64,000 nt of DNA, from positions 3,720,001 through 3,784,000 of the forward strand of contig JAWZSP010000005.1 in assembly GCA_034401135.1 (NCBI GenBank), in the 5' to 3' direction. The DNA comes from Volutella citrinella (taxonomy: Eukaryota; Ascomycota; Sordariomycetes; Hypocreales; Nectriaceae). Below, piece by piece: positions 31,702 to 41,625 of this stretch (position 1 is its first letter; every line of letters starts with the position of its first letter). Position numbers and translations under genes: made by a program. The notes under the pieces are model-generated. The model had not been told where the DNA came from. It worked only from the letters and a program-made list of their open reading frames with translations, and ran no database searches.

Positions 31702-33690
31702 TCACGTCGTGTCCAGCGGGAAGCTATGCCAGTGCCCGCTCCTATCCCCGGGACTGCCCGGCCACAGCCCCGTCCAGACATCCCGCAAGTCGTCGCGGCC
31801 GTAGAAGTCGTTCTTCAGGATGTCCGTCTGGAATATCCCCGCGCAGCCGCCCAGCTTGCGGATCTTGACCCCGGAGCCCTCCTCCCAAGCCGCCGCCCTC
31901 TCGCAGACCCAGTCCGGGCTGATGCAACCCAGTGCATCTGCGGCCTCCATGTCCCACCACCCGCCGCCGACGTCTGATGCCCCAACGACCCGCAGCTCCA
32001 GGTGCTCGACCGAGTTGGCGTCTCCGCTCACGATGGAGAATATGGCTTGCGCCAGCCTGGCGTCGATGGCGCCGTTTATGAGGGCGCTGCGGAAGACGTC
32101 TGCTGGCAGCCGGTCCCAGTCTCTATCGTCAGTGTCGAAGTTGTCATAGTTCGAGCCCGCCTCCTGCTCGTAGTTCTTACAATCCAGCGTGAGTATAACC
32201 TGTTTGAGGTGCTTGAAGTGCCCCAGGGCGCGGTACCTAGCCGCCTCCTTCCGGTCTCCTCCGGATCTCCGCACCGCCATCTGGAGGTGATGCAGCTTGC
32301 TCGAGTTCCTACCCAGCGCCGTCAAATGGTAATCAGACAGCGCAAACGGGACCCCGACGGGAGACACGGCCACAGGTAGCAGCTTTAGGCGCTTGAGGGA
32401 CCTGGCGTGGGTTTCTGATATGGCAGAAAGCGTGTGCTCGGCCAGAACACCTTCAAGTTCCAGCGTCTCGAGCGGCGGCAGGGTCCGGAGAAACGCGCCA
32501 ACTGTAACGTCCATGGCTTCCTCTGCGGCCAAACCTCTCCGAATTGGGCCAAGGATAAGACTCAAAGATCGCAGCCGAGCAAATCCAGTTCTTGCTGAGG
32601 CCGAGCATAGGGTTCTCACGTCGTCGACAGACACTTCAGCGTCGACCCTCAGTGTTATCAGCTCCCGGGTGTCGATGCACTCGAGCCAAGGTTCGACATT
32701 CCCATTCGTGACCAGGGTGTTCAAGTACCCCTTTCGTCGAGTCAGACCTTGAAACCCCCGGCCAAAGAATCCCCTCCAGGGCGGTTTCCCCGCACGGTAG
32801 GCCTGTCGAAGCTGGAGAGAGTCACCGGGAATGGTCCCAAACACGGAGAGGTGCCTCAGATTTGGGCACGCACCGGCAGCCATGGCCATTAAGGCCTCGA
32901 AGTTGTACCCAGGCCGGCCGTAGTCGTCAAAATCTTGGAACTTGGCAAGAATGCTGTCCAGATTAGGCGATGTCGCCAGGGCATACTCGTCGGGGTCGAT
33001 GTCCTGGGTACAGTCCTTGGACCAGTAGAGGCTCCTTAGGCTGAACGTGTGCATGTGGAGCCTTGTTGCTTGTGAGTGTTGATGCAATGTGTCGAGGATG
33101 CAACGTGGGATCTGGTGTGAGCAGGCATATATCAGATCTGTCAATGAGAGAATGCGGATCAGTTGTGAGAGCGGGCGCCAGGCATCTTCGAGCTGTTTCT
33201 TCAACTTGGCGGTTTCGGTTGACGACCTTGTTTCCGGGGGCGACATCAGCCTTTCAAACGCAGGCACTTGGTCAGGATTTGGCAGAGCGCAAAAGTCTAC
33301 GCTGCTAACCCCTGAAGCACCTGGCCCGGGGCTGTGGCTCAGCCAGTCCTCATTATCAGTCGCGTGCTCGCTGCCGCCAAGTAGACTTCCTGTAAGTTTC
33401 AGCTGACGGATGAGTGCATGCCCCGTTTCATTGAATCTCAGCACCGCATGAATCCGCTCGAGGTCGCGTGCCAGTTGTTTCCTTCCAGACAGCCGAAGGT
33501 GGATACATTTGAGTCGAAGCCCCCTCGCAGCCGCCGCGCATCTAGTCGAGGCCAAGGAGAATGCCGACAAGTCGCGAGGGCAGACGGCGTCGATGTAGTG
33601 GCAGATGTCGCTGAGAACGAACCTGGGCAGCGCTTCCAAGCGAGCTGGAGTCTTATTTGTGATAGCAGGGCGTGCTCGGGTCCTGCTCAT
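31702..33690 (-). CDS. F-box-like leucine-rich protein, 662 aa
   Basis: Single long exon; the Met at 33690 (MSRTRARPAITNK) is preferred, though an ATG at 33771 is in frame. Residues about 15-60, ARLEALPRFVLSDICHYID then SLASTRCAAAARGLRLKCIHL, fit an F-box-like domain with the common LPxExxxxI pattern altered. The rest contains repeated leucine-rich stretches such as CPNLRHLSVFG, RLRSLSLILG, PPLETLELEGVL and KRLKLLPVAVS, typical of fungal F-box/LRR proteins that select substrates for SCF ubiquitin ligases. No acidic tail, unlike the other F-box gene in this window. A C-terminal segment, ADALGCISPDWVCERAAAWEEG, resembles conserved ends of related fungal proteins. Substrate unknown. Confidence 0.75.
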   Translation of the reverse strand: MSRTRARPAITNKTPARLEALPRFVLSDICHYIDAVCPRDLSAFSLASTRCAAAARGLRLKCIHLRLSGRKQLARDLERIHAVLRFNETGHALIRQLKLTGSLLGGSEHATDNEDWLSHSPGPGASGVSSVDFCALPNPDQVPAFERLMSPPETRSSTETAKLKKQLEDAWRPLSQLIRILSLTDLIYACSHQIPRCILDTLHQHSQATRLHMHTFSLRSLYWSKDCTQDIDPDEYALATSPNLDSILAKFQDFDDYGRPGYNFEALMAMAAGACPNLRHLSVFGTIPGDSLQLRQAYRAGKPPWRGFFGRGFQGLTRRKGYLNTLVTNGNVEPWLECIDTRELITLRVDAEVSVDDVRTLCSASARTGFARLRSLSLILGPIRRGLAAEEAMDVTVGAFLRTLPPLETLELEGVLAEHTLSAISETHARSLKRLKLLPVAVSPVGVPFALSDYHLTALGRNSSKLHHLQMAVRRSGGDRKEAARYRALGHFKHLKQVILTLDCKNYEQEAGSNYDNFDTDDRDWDRLPADVFRSALINGAIDARLAQAIFSIVSGDANSVEHLELRVVGASDVGGGWWDMEAADALGCISPDWVCERAAAWEEGSGVKIRKLGGCAGIFQTDILKNDFYGRDDLRDVWTGLWPGSPGDRSGHWHSFPLDTT

Positions 33691-34705
33691 GCTGGTTCCT
33701 GTGACGATTTGGGATTCGAAGCTGGATGGCACACTCGCTGCAGTATCAATGGCGGATACGAAAATGACCATGGCCCTCTGAGGCGAGAGGGTCTCACCTT
33801 ATCAATCCGCAGGCCCAAAGCCCATGGCCAGATTTAACACACGGCCGCCGGCAACCCAACAGTGCCAGACGTGCCGCTCTGGAGTCCGCTGGCGTGAGGC
33901 GGTGGAGTCGGCGAGGAGGGCGGCGTGTCATAGGTCTGCCCGTTGAAAAGGATGGCGTTAAGTGGGGGATGCATGGCTGTGTGGTGTTGAGAGTTGACCA
34001 GGGTCGTCCGCGCATCTCGTTATTTTTTTGCGAGCTGTAAGTCAGACGGGCGGATTGGCATTCCATTGTGTCCCCAAGGGCATAAAAGTCGAGGCGCGCA
34101 GTAGCCGTCAAAAGGCACGAGATCCCAGACGGCCCAAGACTACTCGCCACCGCAACATCTTGCCCAATATGGGTCATGACCCTTGGTGGTCTCCCATATT
34201 GTGGCTCAATTACAGCCAGGGACAATGACTGACGTGATGAGCCAACGGCATCACATCGCCGACATAACTGACACCCGCGCTTCGGCCAAGGACCGGGTCC
34301 GTGATTGGTGCGTTATACGAAACATCAATTGTCCCACGACGCTTCGACTCCATTCTGGCCCAGTCCGCACTCTTCTGCGACATTGTGAGATTGCATCGAA
34401 GCCTCGAAGTCATCGACAATGGCCACAAAGAGTCGCCGTCCACGACATGACTTGAAGTCCAAGCGATTGCGCGTAACGGTGGGGCTGACCCCACCGTCTT
34501 TGTTGCACAGTTTCATTGTTACACGGCACATTCCAAAGGCTAATTAGCCCGAAATCTCCGGCGCAGCCCAGTGCAAAAAGTTAGTGTTTTTCTCCACAGG
34601 AGGAGACTCGGGATTCGGACTCACTCGCCGCCAGCCCAGAAAGCAACCGACCACCATCAGCCTGGCATCAGTAATCACATCAATTGCAACCGCCAGCCGC
34701 CCATC
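33691..34705. other. Divergent promoter region, F-box gene and MATE gene
   Basis: About 1 kb between the two starts. Small open frames only; I support no gene in it. Confidence 0.5.
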
Positions 34706-36169
34706 ATGAGCCTCACAGACGGGCCCCCCGTCCCGGACGAGACGTCGCCGCTGCTCGCCCAGCAGAGGCCCGCGGCCCAGGACGAGCACCTCGCCGAGGC
34801 CGTCACGCAGCGCAGCGTCCCCGGCGAGCTCTGGCTCATCGCCAAGTACTCGTTCCCGCTCATCGTCACGTACCTACTGCAGTACTCGGCGGCCGTCATC
34901 ACCACCGTCGTCGCCGGCCACCTGAGCCCCGAGGACCTGGGCGCCGCCAGCATCGGGCTCGCCACCATGAACATTGTCGGCTTCACCGTCATGGAGGGCA
35001 TGGCCACGGCCCTCGACACGCTCTGCGCCCAGGCATACGGCTCCGGCCGCCTCACAAACGTCGGCCTGTACGTCCAGCGCATGGCCGTCCTGATGACCTT
35101 GGCCATGGTGCCCATCGGCGCCTTCTGGCTGGCCTCGCCGTGGATCCTGCCCCACGTCGTCAGCGAGCCCGAGTTGGGCGTCCGCGCCGGCCTGTTCCTC
35201 CGGCTCTGCCTCCTCGGCCTCCCCGGCTACGCCTTCTTCGAGGCCGGCAAGCGCTTCCTCCAGGCCCAGGGCGACTTCAAGGCCGGCACCTGGGTCCTCC
35301 TGATCTGCACCCCGCTCAACGTCCTGCTGAGCTGGCTCTTCACCATCAAGCTGGGCATGGGCCTCACTGGTGCTGCCCTCGCTCAATCGGCGTCCATCGC
35401 CCTTCGCCCCGTCCTGCTGCTACTCTACATAGTCTTCTTCGGCAAGTGGTCCCTCAAGTGCTGGGGCGGCCTGTCAGCCGACGCCTTCCACTCGTGGGGC
35501 CCCCTGATCAGCCTATCGGCCGCGGGCACCATTGTCAACTTTGCCGAGTGGCTGGCTTTTGAGGTGCTCATGGTCGCCACCTCGTACATTGGCACCAACC
35601 ACCTCGCCGCGCAGACGGTCCTCAACACAATCTCCATCGTCACATGGCACATCCCCTTCTCCGTGAGCGTCGCCGTCAGCACGCAGGTCGGGACCTACAT
35701 CGGCGCCGGGTACCTCAACCTGGCCCGTCGGGCATCGACCGTCTACTCCATCGCCTTTGTTGCCATTGGCCTTTTTGATGCCATCATCATCTACGGTCTC
35801 CGGCACCAGCTGGTGCCAATCTTCACAAACGACTCAGAGGTCATCCGGCTCTCCCTCAAGTCGGCCGGCGTCGTTGCCGTCGTCCAGATCTCTGACAGTC
35901 TCTTGTGCGGCTGTAACGGCTTGCTTCGGGGGCTGGGCCGCCAGTCAGTTGCCGCCTATGTGGCGATGCCAGTCAACTACATCGTTGCCGTGCCCCTGGC
36001 TGTCTACTTGTCCCTGGGTCCTCCGGACATTAAGATTGACGGCATCTGGATCGGCATGGGCTGCGGCATGATCATCACCATCATCTGCGAGACCTCATAC
36101 ATGAAGTGGATCGACTGGCAAAGCTGTGTCGAAGACGCTAGAAAAAGGGAGCTCGAGGGCGACGACTAA
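34706..36169 (+). CDS. MATE family efflux transporter
   Basis: Single exon of 487 aa starting MSLTDGPPVPDETSPLL; the frame is open further upstream, but this is the first Met followed by the family-type acidic tail. Twelve hydrophobic segments are visible, beginning with YSFPLIVTYLLQYSAAVITTV and ending with GMGCGMIITIICETSYM. Internal similarity between the first and second halves fits the MATE fold. Family landmarks are AGHLSPEDLGAASIGLA, ALDTLCAQAYGSG and, in the second half, FSVSVAVSTQVGTYIGAG. MATE proteins export organic cations and other toxic compounds by H+ or Na+ antiport; fungal members sit in the plasma membrane or vacuole. The substrate is unknown. Relation to neighbours is not evident. 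Confidence 0.95.
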   Translation: MSLTDGPPVPDETSPLLAQQRPAAQDEHLAEAVTQRSVPGELWLIAKYSFPLIVTYLLQYSAAVITTVVAGHLSPEDLGAASIGLATMNIVGFTVMEGMATALDTLCAQAYGSGRLTNVGLYVQRMAVLMTLAMVPIGAFWLASPWILPHVVSEPELGVRAGLFLRLCLLGLPGYAFFEAGKRFLQAQGDFKAGTWVLLICTPLNVLLSWLFTIKLGMGLTGAALAQSASIALRPVLLLLYIVFFGKWSLKCWGGLSADAFHSWGPLISLSAAGTIVNFAEWLAFEVLMVATSYIGTNHLAAQTVLNTISIVTWHIPFSVSVAVSTQVGTYIGAGYLNLARRASTVYSIAFVAIGLFDAIIIYGLRHQLVPIFTNDSEVIRLSLKSAGVVAVVQISDSLLCGCNGLLRGLGRQSVAAYVAMPVNYIVAVPLAVYLSLGPPDIKIDGIWIGMGCGMIITIICETSYMKWIDWQSCVEDARKRELEGDD

Positions 36170-36645
36170 TGGCTGAATCGCAGCATCGTACTCGTCTGCA
36201 AGACCAAAACATGGCGTCTAAAAAGAAATTTGATTTATAATCTCTGGTTGCGTCTCAAAATGCATTTCAACTCATTTCATCTCCACCTAGGCTCGGTTGA
36301 ATACGACGGCAGTTCTGGAGTTGCCTCCATGGTATCAGGCCAAGCACAAAATTGGCTACACCTTTGCGACGATAGAAATAATATCAATACACACTTTTAT
36401 ACAGCCTTTGCGTACTGTGGCGCCGGCCCGGCAACTAATCTGATGTGCCATCCCAAGAAGCAACCTCGCTTTTATAGGTTCCATGAACCCGGAAACAGAC
36501 CTGTAAGCCATATTTTCTCAAATCGCTCGATACACATTTTCGTGGACACCTGATAAAGAAACAAAACGACATATCCGCCATCGTTTATCGAAACCACTCA
36601 CAGAACCTCAGCCTGCGTCAGGAAACGCCGTCCCTGGACTTGCAG
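36170..36645. other. Convergent spacer
   Basis: About 480 A/T-rich bp between the MATE gene (+) and the large gene (-). Holds 3' UTRs. Confidence 0.5.
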
Positions 36646-39177
36646 CTACTGGAACCTAGGAAAGGCTTGCTTCCGGTTGACACTGACATACCTCCGTGCA
36701 GGGACATCATCCCGGGCCGCGCCCTCAGACGGCCGAGCTGAATTCGACGCCGAGTACACGTTGGGCTGGCCGGTGCCCATGGGGTACGCCCCGACGGGCC
36801 CGGGCCTACCGTTGCCATGAGCGGGAGGCTGAGCAGCCGGGCCCATCTGCGCCACGGGTGCGCACGGAGGGGTCGCCTGGTTTGCACTCGTTCGTGCGTA
36901 GGGTGTAGGCCGCTGTCCGTTTGTCCGCTCATGTCTCGCTGCGAGGTCTGCTAGGAACGCGGCCCGGGTCTCTGCCGGGCTGTCGTTTGCTTGGTTTCTC
37001 CTCAGCTCTTCCAGCAGCTGCTCGCTGGCGCCGGCTTCCCATGTCCTTGGTTCGCATGTACTCTCTGAGGACTGCTGTTGCGTGTTGACGGAGGGAGGCA
37101 TCGGTGGCCTGGGGGGTGGGGGGACGTTCATAAAGTCGTCCTCGTCGTCAGGGGGCTCAATCTTGACGGTGGGCTCATCGGGCAGCGATGTGAGCGCCTC
37201 TGTGGCCAGCGTTCTCATTGTGTTGAGATCTTCTGCTTGCTGAGACTCCTGGTTAGCCTGCTGGTTGGTTTGCTGGTTCGTCTGCTGGTTCGTTTGCTGG
37301 TTCCTCTGCTCAGCCTGCTGGCTCGTCGAGGCTGGTGCATCTGGCATCGCCGGAGGCTCCACCGGCCTCTCACGCTCGCCTTCATTTCCCTCGTTTCCAG
37401 TGCCAGTGGTTGGATGCGAGCTCTCGCCTCCTTTCTCTACAGCTGTTGAAGGGCCGGTGTTAGGCACACCAGGATGAAGCGTCACGATCAAGCGTTCGGT
37501 TGAATTGCTTGACCCGCCGCTCTCCTCGGCACCACCGGTTCGTTCTAGCTGTCCGTCAGCATCCCAGTCTCTCGAAATATGGCTTTGGCCAGAAGACTCA
37601 CTACCGCCAGTTGCCGGCACACATACACCAGCATTCGCCAGTTCTCTCGCGGCGTCCCGCCCGAGGATATACTCTTCCACTTCTTTCCTCAGCACCACCG
37701 ACCAGGTCTTGGCATTGATGTCAACGTCCAAGCCCTCGAGGTCGATGAGTTCGTTGGCAAACACCCAGTCGGTATCTTCGTTAAAGTGGTCAAAGAACAT
37801 GATGGGGAACTTGCGCTCAGAGACGCGGCTGGCCCCATCCACAAAGTCGGGCTTCCAGCCGCCAAACTCGCAGGTCTCGGCGTTGAACTCGTAACACTCG
37901 GGTACGCAGCCCACCAGGCCTGTATCCGAGATGGACCCTTCGAGCCCTATCGACGAGAAGTCGCCCAGGGGCAGCACGCACGCGGGGAACAGCCTCCCGT
38001 TCTTCCAGCTCACCGTGTACACATCCCCCACGATGGGGGCGCGAACCTCGGTGGCGCCGCGCGCGTTTCGCCTCCGCCCCTGCTCTGCGTTCTCCGGGTC
38101 GGTATTCGGGGTGTACTCCACTGCGCTGGGCGTCCCGATGGCGTCGTTGTTGAGCTTGGCGAGGTCTGCGTTGCAGTTGAGCACGCGTATCCCCAGCTTC
38201 CGTACCGTCTCAGCCGACCCTGCGCCGGCCAACCCTTCGTCACGGTGGCGGCTGCTCACGCTCAGATGCCTGGATGCGGCGGACAGAGGGCGCTCTTTGG
38301 CGGTAAAGTTCATATCGCACTCTGGGCACCGGAAGATGTACCAAGAGCCCGTCTCCCTTGGATACTGGGCGATGCAATACTGCGGGAATGCGTTGCCTTC
38401 CTGGTACACCTCGTTGAACTCGATGGTTCTGGACACTTCGACGGGATGGTCCACGGGCCTCCGCCTCTTGGTAATTCTTGGCGAGTTTGATGAGACAGTA
38501 GCCCTCCGCTTGTTTTGTGGCACTTCCGAGGCAGATCGGTCAGGTGCCTCCCCGTGGTTGGTGTTCTCTTGGTTCGCGGCCGAGGCCAGTTGCTCCTGTT
38601 GCCCACCCCTATCCTCTGTGTTGACGTCGATGGATGGCTGTGGAGGCTCCTGTTGCTGCTGTCCGCCTGGCTCAGTGAGCCTCGCAGTTGATTCTTTGTC
38701 GAATGAAGAACCCCTTGGCGACGGCAGTCCAGTCATACTCAATGCAGCTGGTGGCTCTTGGTTGATGTTGAGGTTTGGGAGGGCCTGCGCCAGTGCCTCC
38801 TTGATGACCTCCTCTCCCATCTGACCCATCAGGAAGGCCGCGTGCTTCACCAAGCACTTGAATACTTGGTCGCCATGACGCTGAAGCTCCTTTTCCTTGT
38901 CTTGGGTGAACTGGGTCCACAGGCTTTTGTATTTTTGAGACACCTGGCCAAGTTTCTCCTCCATGGTTCTCGTCGGGTCGTTCATTTCTGATTGAAATTG
39001 TGCAAACAGCCGCTCAGTGTCGTGTTTAAAGTCGTGCCTTGACTGCACAATTTCAGAGTACTCCTCGCGGCATCTGGCGTGCTCCAAGAAGACGGCATGG
39101 GCAGTCTCGTCATGTGGAGTCGGATCTGGCAACCCTGGCACGGCCGAGTTGTGCGGCTCCAGAGGCCCAGCCTCCAT
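36646..39177 (-). CDS. Large unrecognised nuclear-type protein, 843 aa
   Basis: Single exon with an open frame throughout, starting MEAGPLEPHNSAVPG. I do not recognise the family. Residues about 25-110 are a long charged helix, likely coiled coil, with DFKHDTERLFAQFQSEM and KYKSLWTQFTQDKEKEL. Two basic clusters near 222-245, KRRA and TKRRRP, look like a nuclear signal. At about 280-312 a Cys pair in FRCPECDMNF followed by two His in SRHLSVSSRH could bind zinc. Residues about 375-480 contain a folded block, GDVYTVSWKNGRLFPACVLP through FPIMFFDHFNEDTDWVF, which resembles a Tudor/PWWP-like barrel by strand pattern only. The C-terminal 350 residues are low complexity, with a QQTN repeat (about 625-645). 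Could be a chromatin-associated protein; this is inference. Confidence 0.6.
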   Translation of the reverse strand: MEAGPLEPHNSAVPGLPDPTPHDETAHAVFLEHARCREEYSEIVQSRHDFKHDTERLFAQFQSEMNDPTRTMEEKLGQVSQKYKSLWTQFTQDKEKELQRHGDQVFKCLVKHAAFLMGQMGEEVIKEALAQALPNLNINQEPPAALSMTGLPSPRGSSFDKESTARLTEPGGQQQQEPPQPSIDVNTEDRGGQQEQLASAANQENTNHGEAPDRSASEVPQNKRRATVSSNSPRITKRRRPVDHPVEVSRTIEFNEVYQEGNAFPQYCIAQYPRETGSWYIFRCPECDMNFTAKERPLSAASRHLSVSSRHRDEGLAGAGSAETVRKLGIRVLNCNADLAKLNNDAIGTPSAVEYTPNTDPENAEQGRRRNARGATEVRAPIVGDVYTVSWKNGRLFPACVLPLGDFSSIGLEGSISDTGLVGCVPECYEFNAETCEFGGWKPDFVDGASRVSERKFPIMFFDHFNEDTDWVFANELIDLEGLDVDINAKTWSVVLRKEVEEYILGRDAARELANAGVCVPATGGSESSGQSHISRDWDADGQLERTGGAEESGGSSNSTERLIVTLHPGVPNTGPSTAVEKGGESSHPTTGTGNEGNEGERERPVEPPAMPDAPASTSQQAEQRNQQTNQQTNQQTNQQANQESQQAEDLNTMRTLATEALTSLPDEPTVKIEPPDDEDDFMNVPPPPRPPMPPSVNTQQQSSESTCEPRTWEAGASEQLLEELRRNQANDSPAETRAAFLADLAARHERTNGQRPTPYARTSANQATPPCAPVAQMGPAAQPPAHGNGRPGPVGAYPMGTGQPNVYSASNSARPSEGAARDDVPARRYVSVNRKQAFPRFQ
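37248..37315. repeat. Q-T-N/Q-A-N coding repeat in the large gene
   Basis: Tandem 12-nt units, read on the minus strand as NQQT repeated four times then NQQA. A coding minisatellite likely to vary in length. Confidence 0.8.
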
Positions 39178-40371
39178 GATGCAAGCGAAACACGCTAGCT
39201 AGTAAGATGGACTGGTAGGCTTGATACACACCGAGGCGACACTGGCCGTCGCTTGTGCTCGCTGCTCTGCTCGCGCAGTCTGTTGCAGGCTATCGCTCCT
39301 GGCGAGATGCGATAGAAAAGAAGTCGAGACACGGCACAGCGACGACAAATCGGGTGCTGGGAAGGTCCTATTAAATGGAAAAAAAAAAATAAACAGCTGG
39401 AAAAGCAACGGTCCCCCCCAGCGAGAAATCAGGCGAGCAACATGTGGGGGGTAAATGTTGGCTTTCAGACTGTGCGACCCTATCTGCTGAACAATTCGCC
39501 AGCCCGACCAACGCCTCTTGGGTATCGAGCCAATGATGGGAAGCTGGCGGCCGGTTGGTGTGCCATGCGACAAGGATACCGTCAAAACAATTGGGGGAAA
39601 TCGACTGCTCGCTGCATTTGCGCACCACCTCCTTGAGGTGTGTGGGGGGGGAAAGAAGCCGGGTAGAAATGATAGCTCGCACCCAAGGCCCAGCGCACAG
39701 ACTGATGATATCTGAGAAGGCATTCGATAGTTCACGCCTTGCTCCTTCCTCGTCTGTCTCTCGCCAGCAACGGCAAGGAGCACTCAGCCTTAAATCTCAC
39801 AATGCCCCATTTTTTCAGCGTCTACAGGCGGGTCCGCCCTGTTGATGCCTATGCTCAGATCGACAGGGCCAGTGGAAATTATCATCATTTCTTCGTTCGC
39901 CCTGCTAACAAGCACTGTGACACGCTTAGCCCTGTCGCCTACAGGGCTAGTGCGGCTGTTGGCTGCCGTGTTGCGTGTGCCAACATACCTTGTTCCCTCC
40001 ATCCAATCTCAAGCCACGCCCACTGCAGCCCGTGCTTGGCGGGGGGATCAGAGGCTCGTATTTTCTCACAGCTAGTCGATTGTCCTGTTGTTGCCGCTCA
40101 AGGCCAAAGCAATCTACTCAGGGGGGTGGGGTGGCTAGGCTTGCTTTTGCTGTTTGCTTCAGCGAGATTAGCACTGCTGTTACCCCGCTCCAGCAGCCCT
40201 CTTTGATAACGTTTGATTGCAGCTGGCGACATTTGACCAGGGCTAGGGTTATTCTCGTAAGATGGACATTTCGCGTAGTCTATGCGACCGTCTATGCGAC
40301 CTGTGCCACAATGTTGTTGGCCCTCACAGCACGCTCCTATCTGCCGTATGTTCCGTAACCATCAGTCGCAG
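39178..40371. other. 1.2-kb spacer
   Basis: Contains the promoter of the large gene ending at 39177 and the 3' UTR of the methyltransferase-like gene. Overlapping minus-strand frames of up to 194 codons near 39199-39783 lack domain features and are not supported. Confidence 0.5.
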
Positions 40372-40989
40372 TCATGCTGCTCGCTTCAGCAGTGCCATCA
40401 TTTCAAACTCCTCCAGCCCGAGTTCAGCGCCTCTTCTCGTCTCACACGGTTCAAACGCGTGCCTTGCCTTGGTCTCCGTCGCGAAGCAGCCCTGAAATAC
40501 CGACCAGTCGGCCATTGGCCCTAGCCAGATGATGACGGCGATGCTGAGGTTGTCCTCCATAACTGCCTTCACGTATCGAGATACCAAGGAGGGTTGTCGT
40601 GGGTACACGAAAATCAATCCAACCATCTGTGGATCGCGAAGCCTTGCTGAGACGTCCCATGTGCCACGGACTGTGTTGATAGCCGGCTCGGGCAGGTATT
40701 TGTTCACTGGCTGGTCTGACTCAAGCTTCTGTACTTCGACGCCCTCGACGTCCAGCTCTATAGACTCTGCTTGGCCGAGGGCGAGCTGTTTCGACTGCGA
40801 ATAGGCCAACAGCAAGGCTTCAAGGAGACCTGAGCCGCTGCCTATTGAGAGTACTCCGCGACGAGGCGTGCTGGGAGTGGCTCCTGTGCATAGTTGTAGG
40901 AGGCAGTCTAGTAGAGTGACTGATAAGCTGAGGCAGCAGTCGGGGTGTCGGATGGGCGCGGCTCCTGGGCTGAGAACTGGTAGGTCCAT
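40372..40989 (-). CDS. Methyltransferase-like protein, about 205 aa
   Basis: Single exon starting MDLPVLSPGAAPIRHPD; an in-frame Met 24 codons earlier (41061) is possible, but its extra sequence looks non-conserved. Residues about 45-60, RRGVLSIGSGSGLLEALLL, have the glycine-rich motif I of class I SAM-dependent methyltransferases. An acidic stretch and IELDVEGVEVQ follow where the ribose-binding strand would be. A later strand, SIAVIIWLGPMADW, could be motif IV-like, but the typical catalytic or substrate residues are not obvious. The protein is shorter than most class I enzymes. It may be a divergent or inactive member. Substrate and cell location are unknown. Confidence 0.6.
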   Translation of the reverse strand: MDLPVLSPGAAPIRHPDCCLSLSVTLLDCLLQLCTGATPSTPRRGVLSIGSGSGLLEALLLAYSQSKQLALGQAESIELDVEGVEVQKLESDQPVNKYLPEPAINTVRGTWDVSARLRDPQMVGLIFVYPRQPSLVSRYVKAVMEDNLSIAVIIWLGPMADWSVFQGCFATETKARHAFEPCETRRGAELGLEEFEMMALLKRAA

Positions 40990-41625
40990 TTTATTCAAGT
41001 GATGGTGTTTGGCGAGGATGAAATTTCTGGTGGGGTATTGGGTTTTCGGTAGTCTGTTCAAAGTCCAGGGTAGTCTTTGAGGTGGGCTGCCGAGTTAGCG
41101 AGGAGAGCAGAACATTGTATTGCACACAATGAGTACTATGCTGGAGCTCTGATCTGAGGTATAGGTGTCCATACTGAATCATAGACTACTGAAGGAGGTG
41201 TCGAGGTTATCTAGCCCTACACATACAGTGCGTCATGAAACAATATCAACATGAAATCACGTTCCTCGATTTGGTTGAGAGAGTCCAATTTGTTGATTTC
41301 CCATAAACATTAGTCAATAAAGGCAAGGTAAGCTGCTAACTATTTTATATACACTGGCTCCGAGCCTCTGCTCCAAGAGCCCAAACAACCGCTGCCAGAA
41401 AGGATTGATGCCCGTCTCACTTTACATGTAAGTCGCGTTGTTGGCCTTCACACATGGCGGGCATCGAACGAAAGAAAGTAGTGCCCCGTCTTCTTGTTTC
41501 TTCAATTTAGGGGCACTTTGAGGAGACAAGTCTTCCTTGGAGGAGAGCTTCTGTCCATACCACCTGCTGGACCGGTAGTTGTGGCGCGGCCAAGCTACCT
41601 CGAACCGGAACCACGCCACCCACCG
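40990..41625. other. Spacer upstream of the methyltransferase-like gene
   Basis: About 640 bp, A/T-rich, holding this gene's promoter and the 3' UTR of the membrane-protein gene. No gene seen. Confidence 0.5.

Noticed and set aside
39199..39783. 194-codon minus-strand frame upstream of the 843-aa gene
   Set aside because: Lies in the probable 5' leader/promoter, has mixed low-complexity sequence and no family pattern.
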